Source of the DNA: Carex sylvatica
Taxonomy: Eukaryota > Streptophyta > Magnoliopsida > Poales > Cyperaceae
Direction of reading: 5' to 3'
Length of the DNA: 64,000 nucleotides
Assembly (NCBI GenBank): GCA_964058845.1
Contig: CAXKVR010000149.1
Coordinates: forward strand, 124,001 to 188,000
Positions 14,216-25,277 of the stretch are shown here, piece after piece. A program made the position numbers and the translations under genes. The notes under the pieces were generated by a model, which was not told the DNA's origin, searched no databases, and saw nothing but the letters and a program-made list of their open reading frames with translations. The first letter of the stretch is position 1; each line of letters opens with the position of its first letter.

Positions 14216-15560
14216 ATGTCCAGTGCGGACGCACGGTTTTCGATACGGTCGCACTAAGTACTTAGATGGATTTCTGGACGCGCGCCAATTTTAAAAATGT
14301 ATAATAAGCTATGCATCAAAATCCGTACAGACGCACGAATATCGATGCATCAGCACTCTGGTTGCAGCGCAATGCGGACGCAATATAGCAGCCAGTGGCC
14401 TGGCCGCACTGTAGCAGAACGCAGAACTAGAGCCTGAACTTAAAATAGCCATAGAATTTGACTCGTAACTCCGTTTTGGGTATATAACTTTTCGGAAAGC
14501 TAGCAAGAAGATCTACAACTTGAGAAGCATAATGTGAACACACTTTGGTCGCAGACAGCCTAATAACGCATTTTCGACGCGTTTTTCTATTTTAGAAACT
14601 GCTGGCCACGTTTCAAGGGCTAAAATTAGACATGACAAATCTGAAAAACATGTAAAGATACCACCCACTAACCCCACATTCTAGACTCCAAATTAGACAG
14701 AACTTTAGCTTTAAAAAAGGGAGTTCATTCCCATTCAAGGCATCATTCTCATCTCTCTCATCACCATTTGGTGCATGTCCATTTTCATAAAATATAGCGA
14801 TAAATCTGCAGCAATTCTTGGAGTTCCAAAGGCTTTTCTAAAGAAGGAGAAGAAGATTCAATCAAGATTTCGACAAGATTGAGGTTCTTAATTTGAAAAA
14901 GGGTGTAATCATTTCTTTATTTTTATTTCTTCTTATTTTTGTTAATCTTTGTAATGGATCTCTCCAAGAGAGAGTAGATCTCTTTCTAGGAGTTTAGGTC
15001 AATGCATGAACTTGTTTAATTCAATTTTATTTGGATTTTAGTTTTTATGATGATTGTTTGATTTGATGTTAATTTCTGTAATTTATTCTTTATGAATTTC
15101 ATTAGTACTTGAATTATAGTTCACCTGGTTAGATTTAGTGAATTGAAGTAGCTTGAAATCATGTTATATCATGTCTTTCCGCTTTAGTTTATTAAAATTC
15201 TAGCATTGGTCAAGGTAAGGAGAGTACTAATTGAAATCATAAACATATATCTTACGATTTAGTTTATCTTTGAACCAATTTGATATCTAAATCGGATTTT
15301 AAGAAATTAAGGTTAGGGTTTTGAGCTGTGTGCTAACTTCTCTAGTTTAGTATGTAGTGCTCACCTTTCTGTCTTTGGGTTGTTGGAGTATTGTCTCGCT
15401 AGTTCAAATTTGTATTCCTTTCTTCATTGGGTAATAGAAAAACGCACATAGTTTTGGTTGCGTTGCTCCGAAGACATAGGTCATTTAATTGGCCGGACTC
15501 CATTATCAACTCATGTGTCACTGTCTCTAACTCTATCTATTTACTTTTTTACAATTTATT
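14216..15560 (+). mobile_element. Possible LTR-retrotransposon LTR or leader remnant
   Basis: No reading frame. The composition changes from GC-rich repeated phrases (GTGCGGACGCACGG, GACGCACGAATATCGATGC, AATGCGGACGC) to a T-rich stretch with GGATCTCTCCAAGAGAGAGT and TCTTTCTAGGAGTTTAGGTC. This recalls Tat/Athila-type LTR ends from memory. I found no TG...CA ends with a target duplication, no primer-binding site and no gag or pol. Boundaries are approximate and the call is tentative. Confidence 0.3.
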
Positions 15561-16557
15561 TATTTAAATTCATAAATTCTTAATTCGATCTGCCAAGAAC
15601 TTTATGTGGGTAGATATACTTCAACACAAAAACACCGTTTGAACTTGTCTATCCGACCGACAGTTACAAGTTGGTTTAAATTTATGCCAAAATGGTAACG
15701 GTGAGAATATTTTAAGATTAATAAAACAAAATCGAATAGATACATCAAATATTATGCATAAAATTTGAATAATGTATTTGTGTGTGTTGTCCCCGTAATT
15801 TTTAATCAATTAAGGTTATTTTTGTGATCAATTCTAAAAATATCAAAACGTACAAGTAGTGGCCTCCAACTTTTGCCGCAAAATTAAACATAAAATATCG
15901 AATATTATACAGAAAGTTCTGTTTGAAGTACAAATACAATACGATGAGTGTGTTTCTTCATTTTTTTTTAACAATAGGCACATTTATGTTCCTAGAATCA
16001 TCAAAACAAAACAGGCAACCTCTAATTTGTGTTCTAGATGCGTTCGTCAATTTATTCGTGTTAAATCAACTGATACATCAAGTGTGTGACACAAAATACT
16101 GCTTGAACTAGTTCAATTACATGTTTGTAAATTTATTCGTGCTGAATCAAATTGCTTTGGTAGTAAAAATAAAGGAAAATTTGTTATTGTTTTCTTTCTT
16201 AATTCTGTAAAATTTCAAACAAGAAAATTAAGGTATACAATCAATTCCTTCACTGATATCAAAATATATTGCTGCTTATGTTGAAAAATAACTGCACAAA
16301 CGAAGTTAACGTAATTTATTTTCTTATAAATTATTAAATAGAAAAAATTGTTATCGTCTATATTATATTAATGAGGTGATTCATTGTAGGTATGATATTA
16401 TTCATAAATTTTGTTTTATTTATATTAATTGAATCACTGGCTATAAATAAAGGTTTTGCTGAGTCTTCTTTTTAAATATTTTAAGCAAACGTATTAAATC
16501 TCCAACTCTGAAGATGGGGTCATGTAATAATTAATTAGAATTTTCTATAATTTGTAT
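15561..16557. other. AT-rich intergenic DNA
   Basis: About 1 kb with only short, unconvincing frames. Some repeated words occur (AATTTATTCGTGTTAAATCAA and AATTTATTCGTGCTGAATCAA near 16050 and 16130), suggesting an old local duplication. Nothing else can be supported. Confidence 0.35.
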
Positions 16558-16578
16558 AGGGTTTAGGGTTTAGGGTTT
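16558..16578. repeat. Short interstitial telomere-type repeat
   Basis: Three adjoining copies of the plant telomere unit (AGGGTTT) in a run of 21 bases. Such short tracts also occur in plant promoters as telo-boxes, but no gene starts nearby. Confidence 0.7.
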
Positions 16579-16694
16579 CTTTTGTTAAAGATAACTAAAT
16601 AACTAATACTAAATATTGATATGTTTTTAAATAGAAACAAATAGATTGATTTTAAGGAATAAGCAACTATCATTTTTTTATTTTCAAAAAACAT

Positions 16695-16754
16695 CTCCAC
16701 CGAAGTACTGCTTCGGTGGAGGGATGAAAATGTGCATCCCTCCACCGAGGCAGT
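16695..16754. other. GC-rich segment with two mutually exclusive hairpins
   Basis: Segments 16695-16705 and 16711-16721 form a perfect 11-bp stem (CTCCACCGAAG with CTTCGGTGGAG, 5-base loop). Segments 16707-16726 and 16735-16754 form a 20-bp stem with one mismatch and an 8-base loop. The shared middle segment can pair with only one side at a time. This may simply be a foldback core; there is no gene next to it. Confidence 0.6.
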
Positions 16755-16781
16755 GGTCTTTTTTAGAAATCAAAGGTGATT

Positions 16782-17435
16782 AGGGGTGTAAACGGACATG
16801 GGATAATCTGCTTCGTATTCGCTCCATATTCGGAGATTATCCGAATCCGGATTAAACGGATATGGATATGAATATTTATTGCATATGGTGAAATAATGGT
16901 GGATACGGATAATTTCATGAAGGTGAATATCTGTATCCGTATCCGTAATTATCTGGGTAGAAGTTGTTATATAATTATTCTATATTCATTTCAGTCTTGG
17001 TTGTGGGATAAATGATAATACAATCCGGTTTCAAATTTAATCTATTTTTCGCTGGTAATGGTGCTACAATAGCGTTATTTTCTTTTCTTTTTTACTTCCT
17101 TTTCTTCATTCTCCATTCTTTTCCATTAAAGACTTTAGTCTATGAATGTAGTATGTTTTTAGTCGCTGTTAAATTAGTTTTAGCACATGTTTCAAGACAA
17201 TAACAAGACACTTTGTATCTTAAAGTATATAACTCAATTATCCGATAATTATTCGTTTCGTATTCATATTCCAATCTGTATTTGTAGATAATTCGCTTTG
17301 TATCTGTATCCGTTTAAGACGAATTTAGTTTTAAATTTTAATATCAATTTAATTACTATCTGTATCCGTACATATACGCTCATTGCATGACAAATCGGAT
17401 ATAATATTAGCATTATCCACTTTGTTTACATCTCT
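16782..17435. mobile_element. Inverted-repeat element with AGGGGTGTAAACGG ends
   Basis: The left end AGGGGTGTAAACGGACATGG matches the right end read inward, AGAGATGTAAACAAAGTGG. The interior repeats the theme GGATATGGATAT / ATCCGTATCCG on both sides, so most of the element folds back on itself. No clear target duplication, no frame. It resembles hAT-related non-autonomous elements; other elements here with TAGGGGTG ends are at 41846 and 49508. Confidence 0.55.
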
Positions 17436-17972
17436 AAAACTGATAGTTGCTCGTTCCTTTGAAATCAACCCATTTGTTTCTATTTTAAAAAGTCCTAAAT
17501 ATATGTAAATTGTTAAACGTAAGTTTATTCTGCATTTGTTTTGTTTGAAGTTCTTGAACTAAATAAAAATTATTTTGCCAAACATTTAATTGTTGCTTAC
17601 ACAATACAAAAGTAATTAGCCATCAATCCATCATAATATTTAATGTTGCCAAATTGGAAATTTCATACAAAAAGTACATAAAATAGTAACTAATAATACA
17701 AACACTTAAAAACAATTTATTTTATGCTCTCGTAAACCAGCACGAGGACCAACTCTTTTATATATGTTATAGACAAGTTGTAAGAATTTAGTTTTTCGCT
17801 ACCTACAAATTTTATGCATTACAAATATGCTTCTTCTTTTCTTTTTTTTACTTTTGTGACAATTGGCTTGATCATCCTTTTGAAGTACTTCAATTCCTGA
17901 AAAATATGCAAGTAGTCCCTTATGAGCTAATAAATATATAAAAAGTCCCTTATGAAATTATATTTACATTTA

Positions 17973-18204
17973 GGGTGCGTTTGAATGAGGCAAATAATAG
18001 TGCTAACTCGGATTAGCTACTATTCCAAACTATTATTTTATGTTTGAATGTGTTTGAGTTAGCAAAAAGAGACTATTCTTTGTTTGTCTTTTATGGATTA
18101 GCATGCTATTTTACTAACTCAACTAAAAGTTAAATTAGCTCACTATTTCAAATTTGAATTAGTTCACTATTCTCACTAACTCAAGTTTTCGTCCAAACAC
18201 ATCC
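17973..18204 (-). mobile_element. Tourist-like MITE, copy 2
   Basis: Inverted copy of the element at 311-542 and identical in length (232 bp). Ends GGGTGCGTTTGAATG and GGATGTGTTTGGACG; flanks TTA and TTG, so the 3-bp duplication has one change. Internal agreement includes GTGCTAACTCGGATTAGCTA and ATGGATTAGCATGCTATT. Confidence 0.8.
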
Positions 18205-19195
18205 TTGTAGTTCTATGCTTTGTCTGATCCATATAAATACATGGGTCTGCGCATCATGTAACACAAGCCCTGCGAATAACAGAATCCCCATAACCCTATT
18301 TCAGTAACTTTGCAACAGGGATTGGATTTGTAACAAAGAACCTGACCTCCACAAGTAGCACCATGACAGCAATGACAGGAATTCAATCAGCCAGTACGTA
18401 CAAAGATCCCATATTAAAAATCAGGCTATTATTACTTGTAATAATTGACAACTTATCCAAATAATAGAAAGCTTTTCTAGATGACTTTCATTGTTGGCAA
18501 TGTCTTCTCCTCTCCAGTGGGAGCACAAATCCCGACTCTGGCTACCAGAGGTTGGCCGGTTCATCACCAGAGTGACCAAACATTTCAACAATCTTAATAT
18601 ATTATAGTCTCCTACACAAGGCCATTGCTTTGGTTCATACCAAGGGAAGGCCCTATTTCAGATCTGCTGAAAACAACAGAACGTCACTGACATTCTGACA
18701 AGCCAAGAGATATATACATTCTACTATTCTAGTCAGTTATTGTGTTAAGAACCTCTGGTGCCAAAGCATGCCGGGAACTTTCTTTCTTAAATCTGGCCAG
18801 TGTTTTTTAATCTGTTCATATCATAATATGCTCAAACCCTTGATATTTCTTCGGAGGCTGAAAGAGAAGTAAATAGCATCAACCAGATTTAATCAAAACG
18901 CCGGAAAGGCTGGAGAAACAGGTATGTCAAAACCTTTGCTAGTAGTAGCCCAACATCAATATAGTACCTTCAAATGAGCACAGAAATTTGACAGTACCAC
19001 TAATTATACCTAACAAAGGTTGACCATAATCAAATATCTTTCCAAATAATACTGAGGTCACATAAGAAACCAAATTAAATTCTAAAATGAAGTTGAAGAA
19101 CAAAAAGTACTATGATCTATATTAAAACTTTCATCCCTCAATGACAAACAAACCAAGAATTAAACAACCTAAACCCAAAATGTTTATACAAAGAC
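18205..19195. other. Region downstream of the TIC20-like gene
   Basis: No reading frame of note on either strand. Base composition is more balanced than the surrounding intergenic DNA, so part of it, nearest 19195, is likely the 3' untranslated region of the minus-strand gene. The stretch 18480-18800 has a GC-richer patch (CTACCAGAGGTTGGCCGG) that could be an unrecognised exon or non-coding RNA, without further support. Confidence 0.35.
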
Positions 19196-19786
19196 TTAGA
19201 GCTGCCCATTAGCTGCAGAGCTCACCACAGGCAGATAAGGCGTCCGGCCCACCACACAGCACAACACACTGTAAAAAAAACTCCCAACCCCCAGCACAAA
19301 TATTGCTCCATAACCAAATTCCAAAACCCTAAGACCGGCCCGCCCTGATGGGGTCCCAAGGATTCTCTGAACAAGCACCGGCAAGGTCAGCATCACATCT
19401 AGCATCACAGCTTGCATTGCATTGAACCTCACATATCGGCTCATATTAGGGTTTCGTGCCAGAGCAAGGTAGAGAGCGAAAAAGGCCACAAACCCAGCTT
19501 GCGGGACAGATTGATAGGCCGAGAGCAGGGGGAAAAGAGGCGCCGTGAGAGAGGCAAGGATAGGGTAGCGGGAAATGAGGAGCCGGCCGTAAGGGAGAGC
19601 ATTGAGACAGGGGAGAGTGTAGGATAGAGCGGAGAGGAGACGGTCGGTGGAGGGAACGGTATAGGAGGCGGAGACCGGAGGGACACGTGGACGGATCCTG
19701 GCCGATCGATTTGGATAGGGGGTGAGGTTAACGGTGAGGCGAGGGGATAGAGGGCCAAATCGGAGGAACGCGAGTGTAGCAGCCAT
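19196..19786 (-). CDS. TIC20: TIC20-II-like chloroplast inner-envelope translocon protein
   Basis: Single exon, 196 residues. Residues 1-45 are rich in R, S, P and T with no acid (e.g. NRSARIRPRVPPVSASYT), like a chloroplast transit peptide. The mature part has four hydrophobic segments around LPYGRLLISRYPIL, APLFPLLSAYQSVPQAGFVA, VRFNAMQAVMLDVMLTLPV and EFGYGAIFVLGVGSFFYSVL; the NPNMSRYVRFNAMQA phrase is the recognisable TIC20 signature, and the short form matches TIC20-II/V rather than TIC20-I. TIC20 family proteins form part of the protein-conducting channel in the chloroplast inner envelope. The start is the first ATG of the frame. The 5' coding part is GC-rich, unlike its surroundings. 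Confidence 0.88.
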   Translation of the reverse strand: MAATLAFLRFGPLSPRLTVNLTPYPNRSARIRPRVPPVSASYTVPSTDRLLSALSYTLPCLNALPYGRLLISRYPILASLTAPLFPLLSAYQSVPQAGFVAFFALYLALARNPNMSRYVRFNAMQAVMLDVMLTLPVLVQRILGTPSGRAGLRVLEFGYGAIFVLGVGSFFYSVLCCVVGRTPYLPVVSSAANGQL

Positions 19787-20448
19787 TGGAAGGATTTCAG
19801 TTGGGATTTGGACTTACTTTTTCGAGAGGGACGGTCGGACTCGGACGGATCGTAGAAGCCTAGAAAGCGTACAAAATTGGGATTGGAAACTTGGGTCTAT
19901 CGAGTTGTTGATGGATTTGGGGCCTTGGGTTGGGGGAGTTGACTTCCTTCGCTGGGCTAGCAAATTTGAGTCCGTATCTCATCGAGTATCTGATTTAGGT
20001 CAATATTATCTCAATCATCTAATCTGATCGATGTATGCAACATTTTAATGTGCTTTCTCATTCATATAATGTGCTTTCTATCAGTTATGATAAAAAAAAT
20101 ATAATTTTAGTCGAAGATCTACAAATAAATCAAATGAAAAGCTTTATAACCGTCAAATTATTGAACGTTCGTTATAGTTTATACAAGTCATGTAACAAAT
20201 TCGATGTATATTGTTACCTGCTTACCGAAATAATAAACCAAACCGTTAAATTTTTAACTGATTGATCAAAATAAATATAAGAACTACAAAACAAATATAT
20301 TTAATTTTAATTTTTTTCATAACCTTTTAATCAATTTTCTAATAGTAAAAAAACTTGTTATGAAATGACCTTGTCCTTTAATTCCCGGCTCTAAGTTAAA
20401 GAAAGGGGCAAAAATATGTAAAGTTGAATAATTGTAATAAGAAAAATA
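19787..20448. other. Upstream region of the TIC20-like gene and AT-rich spacer
   Basis: The first 200 bases are GC-balanced and probably hold the leader and promoter of the minus-strand gene. The rest is AT-rich with no supported feature. It ends at a TA dinucleotide run (about 20450-20474). Confidence 0.35.
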
Positions 20449-20449
20449 T

Positions 20450-20474
20450 TATATATATATATATATATATATAT
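20450..20474. repeat. (TA)n microsatellite
   Basis: About 12 TA units immediately before the proposed 5' end of the Helitron. Helitrons insert into AT dinucleotides, so a TA run is a plausible target. Confidence 0.85.
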
Positions 20475-23400
20475 CAGAACTCCTATAATAGCACCTTAGT
20501 ATAAAAGGGACTGAATGATGTATCTGTCAAGAGACGATCTCAGTCTTTTATTTATCAGATCCAACCATTCTAAATCATTATGTTGAATATGAGATATTAT
20601 ATATGTATTCTATGTATCCATTTGTGTAGAAGTTTGAAATTAGTTATAAAAACACTAGCCACATGCTGAGCAACACGAAGATGGTCTCTTTTTTGTTTCT
20701 TCCCCACGCGTTTTTCTCTCTTCTCCTCCACGCATCTTTCTCCACCCCCTTTTCTTTCTCTCGATCCTCTCTAAGATGAACCCTCTTTTCTCTCTTTGAT
20801 CTCCTTCGAGGTAGACGCGTTCTCCTTACCCCACGCACTCTTCTCTCTCTTTCCTTGCCAACCGACTTTCTCTCTGCTTGAAAGAACCCTATTTTCTTGG
20901 CTTCCTCTTTGGTTCTCCCTTCCACCGACTCTCGCTGAATCATTCTCTTTCACAGCCGCCTCCTTTGTGTGCGAACAGATCCAGATTACAAACACGGGGA
21001 CATTCGTCTTCTTCTCTTTTACAGACGCCTCAGTGAACGAACTCACCAGTCCCCACAAAACGTGCCGTCTCACCAGGCGCTGCCTCCAAGAAGAAGAGCA
21101 AAACTGAAGAATATGTTTCTCTTATACCAGATCTAATGGAGGACCTTCTCTACGACATGCTCTTCCACGTCGACGAGTGAATTCTTGGCACCGCCACAAG
21201 CGTTAGGTCCTGGTGGTGGCTCCAGACACTGGTCTGTAGTTTATTTTCTCCTTTTTTTTCAAATTTCACTGGTATATTTCTGCTTGTGTAGTGTGCTTGC
21301 GTACTTCAGTTTTTTTTCAAAGATTGTCTCTTAGGATATTTTATGAATTAGTTTTAGTATGGATTATGATTGCTAACTCAATTAGGAGCGTATTAGTTAT
21401 TGCACAATAAATTAGGAGAAAGAATCAACTATAAACCACTTATGGAACATCAATAATAAAAATAAATAAAAACTTTTCACGACAAGTAAAATTTCAGAAA
21501 GGGAAGAAATTTTGTTGCTAAATATAGAAATACAATGAGCTAATTTGAAGATTATGAAGTTTTTAACTATTGGAGTGTGCAAGCTTTCTAAATTAGAGCA
21601 TACAAGGGTGTGTATATATTTGGGATAAAAAATGTATTTTTTGTTGCTGTTTCAGGTTATATCGATCCATTGGATCCAAATATCGAGATTGATGTGCCAG
21701 ATGATGATTCCAGGTTGTATGCTATTGACATTTTAGATCATTGGGTTAGTCTCTAAAAGAAATTTGTTCCAGAAATTATAATAGATTATCACATATGATA
21801 TTTAATGATGGATAAATTTGAAAAAGTACATTAATTTAAACTTTGGTACTCGTCATGTTCTATAATATCTTGGTCAATATTGCTGTTATTTTTTACGAGA
21901 TCTTTTTCTCTTTTACAGATTCAGACTCAAGTAGTTCCTCAGGAAGTGGTTCAGATGCCAAAGCCTCAACACTACATGAAAACAAAGTACATTTTTTTTT
22001 ATTGTATTCTGCATGAAAACAATGTACCTTTTGTCAGAATATGGTACCTAATTTCTTGATCAATTGATATCAAACTTAAAAACTTAATATTTGAATGGTT
22101 CAATGGTTGATTATAAAGTGGCTTGAGAAGCATAAATTATATTAGCAATGGAGGTATTATATTTTACTGAGGCAGTCTTTTTTTACCCATGAGAAATTTG
22201 TGTGATTTTACAATAGTGACTCTATACCAGTTGTCTCAATTTTAGATTTTTGTCTCAATATTCATTCAGTTGTGCTATAAAATCCAACTAAATTATATTG
22301 AGTCTAACATGCCCTTCTAATGTTCAATAATTAGGTTTCATGTCCTTAATTTGTTTGAATTTGTCTTAGTTTTCTTTTATTTGTGCAATTAAATTATGTA
22401 ACAAAAAAGTCCAAGAAACATTGCTCATAATAGTAAAGTGTCCATCTTTTCAAGGAACAATTTCAGAGAAACAAAATGATCTCATAATAATGGCATTTTT
22501 TTATTTTTTGTGATCCAGGGTACAAGATTATAAGCACATGGCAACACTCTATATTGCTTTTACTTGTGATAGCTCGTTGACCTAATACAAGGTAAAGTGT
22601 AAAATTCTTTATCCGATTATAGCTGCTGCAGTTGACCTTTCTCTAGAAGAATCCCTGAATTTTCATATTAATAAATTCAGGGGCACAAATATCTCACAAA
22701 TTATACTTTTTGGGCCTAACTGTTAAATAATATCCCTACATGTTATTCCTTTAGAGTTTTTTTCTCTAGAGTTGCTCCATGCAATAAGAAAAGATATCAG
22801 GTTACACATAAATTTTATTAAAAATGTAACAATTACATAATTACATAATCTGCCCGTAAATCTTAATATAAAAAATCAATAGACCTGGATCAGTTTGTCT
22901 AAAAGAATGAAGGTAAGGATTTGTGTAGAGCTGCTTAGTCATACAAATTTTGTACACAACATGATTTTTCATTATCAATTTTTTTATTTTTAAAATCAGT
23001 TCATATTACCATCTCATCTCCTATAAGTGAATATTGAATGAGTGAGTGCTTCATTTACTCTTTTATTGGTTTCATCATAAAAATGGTAAATCATTTTGCT
23101 CTCTCCCTTTTGCAGAGTCTACTTGATTCTACAGTGAGAAGGTTCACAGACCAGAGTGGTGGCAGTAGAGCTACAGATGTTTCTATTAAATGATCCATTT
23201 TGATGAACTTTTTGCAAGAATTTTTTTACAAAATCAACTCCATGAGATGCTGAAACTACAACCTGATGCTCTAGATTTATATTTAGACTTTTTTTGTTAT
23301 CATTGATATATATGGAGATAGTTTTGTGAAAGGAGGGGTAAGTTGTTAAATTTCAAGGATACTTGTTAGCATTAATGTATGTGTTTTTGTATTGCTTAAA

Positions 23401-23786
23401 TTTTTGTTTTACTTTTCGATCAAAAGTGGTGTCTTTTGTTCAAGTCCACATGTACATTGACTCGAGAGAGAAGGCTACAGCTAATAAGTTTCTATATAAA
23501 AAACAACTAATATAATAAAAAACAATCAATATAATAAAAAACTATCAAGTGAATTTTAGATGAACATTGAGACAATATATACTATATAAACAGTTAATAT
23601 AATAAAAATAATTAACATAATAAAAAATAATCAATTGAATTTTAGATAAATATTAAGACAATTGGTATGTCTCATTTTTGACTAATATATAATTATGCAA
23701 TCAATCTTTAAACTAATTACATTTAAAAAAAATAGTTCAAACGAATTTTCAATCCACACGGCAACGCGTGGCCGGGCATTTACTAG
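20474..23786 (+). mobile_element. Non-autonomous Helitron (3' end supported, 5' end tentative)
   Basis: The 3' end has the Helitron pattern: a short hairpin (CCACACG, loop GCAA, CGCGTGG; one mismatched pair; about 23755-23772), then 11 bases, then CTAG at 23783-23786 followed by T. The proposed 5' end is TC at 20474 after A, in the TA run. No Rep/helicase frame is present. The interior looks like captured gene pieces: a pyrimidine-rich leader-like block (20690-21110), short exon-like stretches near 21660-21715 (GYIDPLDPNIEIDVPDDDS), 21920-21990 and 23116-23190 bordered by splice-like sites. None gives a protein I recognise. The AT-rich zone at 23490-23650 repeats AATATAATAAAAAAC. Confidence 0.6.
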
Positions 23787-23958
23787 TATATTTAAATAGA
23801 CGCTGGCGATTTTGGAACTAACGAAAATTAACATGTAAAAACGGGCTGAGACTTGAGAGTATCAAACGCACTGCACGTTCCAATACACTTGGCATTATTA
23901 TAACAATAAAGACTATTGAATAGTTATAAAAACGTAAATTAAAGAAATTTATCACATG

Positions 23959-24030
23959 GGATCCGTGGCGCAATGGTAGCGCGTCTGACTCCAGATCAGA
24001 AGGTTGCGTGTTCGATTCACGTCGGGTTCA
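23959..24030 (+). tRNA. trnW-CCA: tRNA-Trp (anticodon CCA)
   Basis: 72 bases that fold as a standard cloverleaf: acceptor stem GGATCCG with CGGGTTC plus discriminator A, D arm GCGC...GCGC with AATGGTA, anticodon stem TCTGA/TCAGA with loop CTCCAGA (anticodon CCA at 23991-23993), and T arm GCGTG TTCGATT CACGT. The A and B box promoters (TGGCGCAATGG, GTTCGATTC) are intact, and there is no intron. It carries tryptophan in cytosolic translation. A T6 tract lies 30 bases downstream. Confidence 0.96.
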
Positions 24031-24060
24031 AAACCCCGATCCAGACGGATCATCCCATTC

Positions 24061-24066
24061 TTTTTT
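24061..24066 (+). terminator. Pol III terminator of tRNA-Trp
   Basis: TTTTTT run 31 bases after the tRNA end, the usual stop signal for RNA polymerase III. Confidence 0.7.
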
Positions 24067-24555
24067 ATTTATTATTTTGCCGGGACAAATTCCGAACGTT
24101 CATCAAAATCATTCTTTTTTAGAAGAACAATTTTAAAACTCATGGGGTAAATTGTTTTTCTCTGAATTTTAAAATTTAAATAATTTTCTACATATCCTTA
24201 AAGACATCTCCAATTTCTTATTTATCCCTCAAGTCTTTAAGTTTATCTTATTTATCTCTCAACTCTTACAATAGTTTCTTATTTACTCATCATTCTAAAT
24301 TATTTCTAATTAAATTATAAAAAAATTTGATAAAACTTTGATAAAAAATAAAAAACAAAACTACCCTTCTTCTTTTCTCTGTGTTTCCTTTTAAAAGAAA
24401 GACCTGGTCACAAGGTCCCTTCCACTTTTCTGAATAGAATAAAAGACAAACTTTTTGATTAATTCACCACAAGGTTTTTCTGAATAGCACCACATAGTCT
24501 TTTTTTTTTTTTTTCAATTATAGTAATAAAAAAAGTCAAGGTGATATTCATTACT
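24067..24555. other. AT-rich spacer
   Basis: No frame or element end recognised. It contains poly-T tracts (24500-24515) and several near-copies of TCTTATTTATC at 24214-24285. Confidence 0.4.
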
Positions 24556-24952
24556 TAATATTGAGTTTGGCTAGTATAACATCAGTGTCATTTCAACCTA
24601 TTAACACTAACTCTAAAACCTATCAAATCGACTTCAAACAGTAAATTTAAACTGTTCAAACCAATTTACATTATGTGTGATGTGTTTACATACAATTTTT
24701 TTATATTTACGAGTTATTTTAGTATCAAATTAAGCGGTAAAAATATTGAAAAAATTAATGTATTAAAATTAACTTAAAAACTCACATATTTGACCGCTTG
24801 ATCTAATACTAAAAAAATTCAAAAAGTTATAAATTTTGCATGTAAAATGCACAACTAATGAAATAGATCGGTTTGAACGGTTTGAATTTACCATTTAAAG
24901 TTGATTTATAGGTTGAAATGACACTGTATCATACTAGCCAAACTCAATATTA
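24556..24952. mobile_element. About 400-bp foldback element
   Basis: The left end TAATATTGAGTTTGGCTAGT is matched perfectly by the right end in inverted orientation, and imperfect pairing continues inward over most of the element (GTGTCATTTCAACCTAT against ATAGGTTGAAATGACAC). No coding capacity. The palindromic AATATT at both ends prevents a clear reading of the target duplication. It resembles the element at 8017-8435 in its internal words, suggesting one family. Confidence 0.65.
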
Positions 24953-25160
24953 TCCTGTAAGTAGCGAATTGCGACGCTTTATGGTATCCAAAGTAGGACA
25001 TGGTGTTCCGCCATCTAAACCACTAGAAACCAAAAGTCCAGGGAATTATATATGTTTCAAAATTCAAACTCAGGATGCGCCACCTTGTCTCTGCCGTCAT
25101 GTACTTTTGGTCAACTTTGAACAACCCAAGTGTAATTTTTAATCATGGAAGAACTTCAAT

Positions 25161-25168
25161 TATAAATA
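25161..25168 (+). promoter_or_regulatory. Likely TATA box of the PIP-like peptide gene
   Basis: TATAAATA 110 bases upstream of the ATG at 25278. CT repeats (GCTCTCTCTCTCTCTC) just before the ATG are typical of a plant leader. Confidence 0.6.
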
Positions 25169-25277
25169 CAAGCCCTCTCAATTCTCAGGCTCTTCTAACA
25201 TTTCTCTCTTGTGCATCCTCAGAGCCCCAAATTTTAATACAAGTACATTGTGAAAAGGCGCTCTCTCTCTCTCTAAT

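Larger units (their letters stand above)
16621..17491. mobile_element. Foldback element (arms 16621-16674 and 17440-17491) containing a hairpin and a second element
   Basis: The left arm (AAATAGAAACAAATAGATTG ... GCAACTATCA) is matched in inverted orientation on the right (TGATAGTTGC ... GTTTCTATTT). Between the arms lie a GC-rich hairpin at 16695-16754 and a separate inverted-repeat element at 16782-17435. No coding sequence. Arms of about 55 bases define the pair; the outer limits are uncertain. Confidence 0.6.

Noticed and set aside
14216..15560. Complete solo LTR
   Set aside because: I could not find TG...CA ends with a 4-6-bp duplication, so it is reported only as a weak LTR-like remnant.
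19412..19758. Frames on both strands overlapping the TIC20-like gene
   Set aside because: They are produced by the GC-rich coding sequence; only the 19196-19786 minus frame gives a recognisable protein.
20644..21107. Overlapping 99-103-codon frames on both strands
   Set aside because: The region is a pyrimidine-rich tract that gives long open frames on both strands by composition (SFxSL/REKEK repeats). It is better explained as a leader-like piece inside the Helitron.
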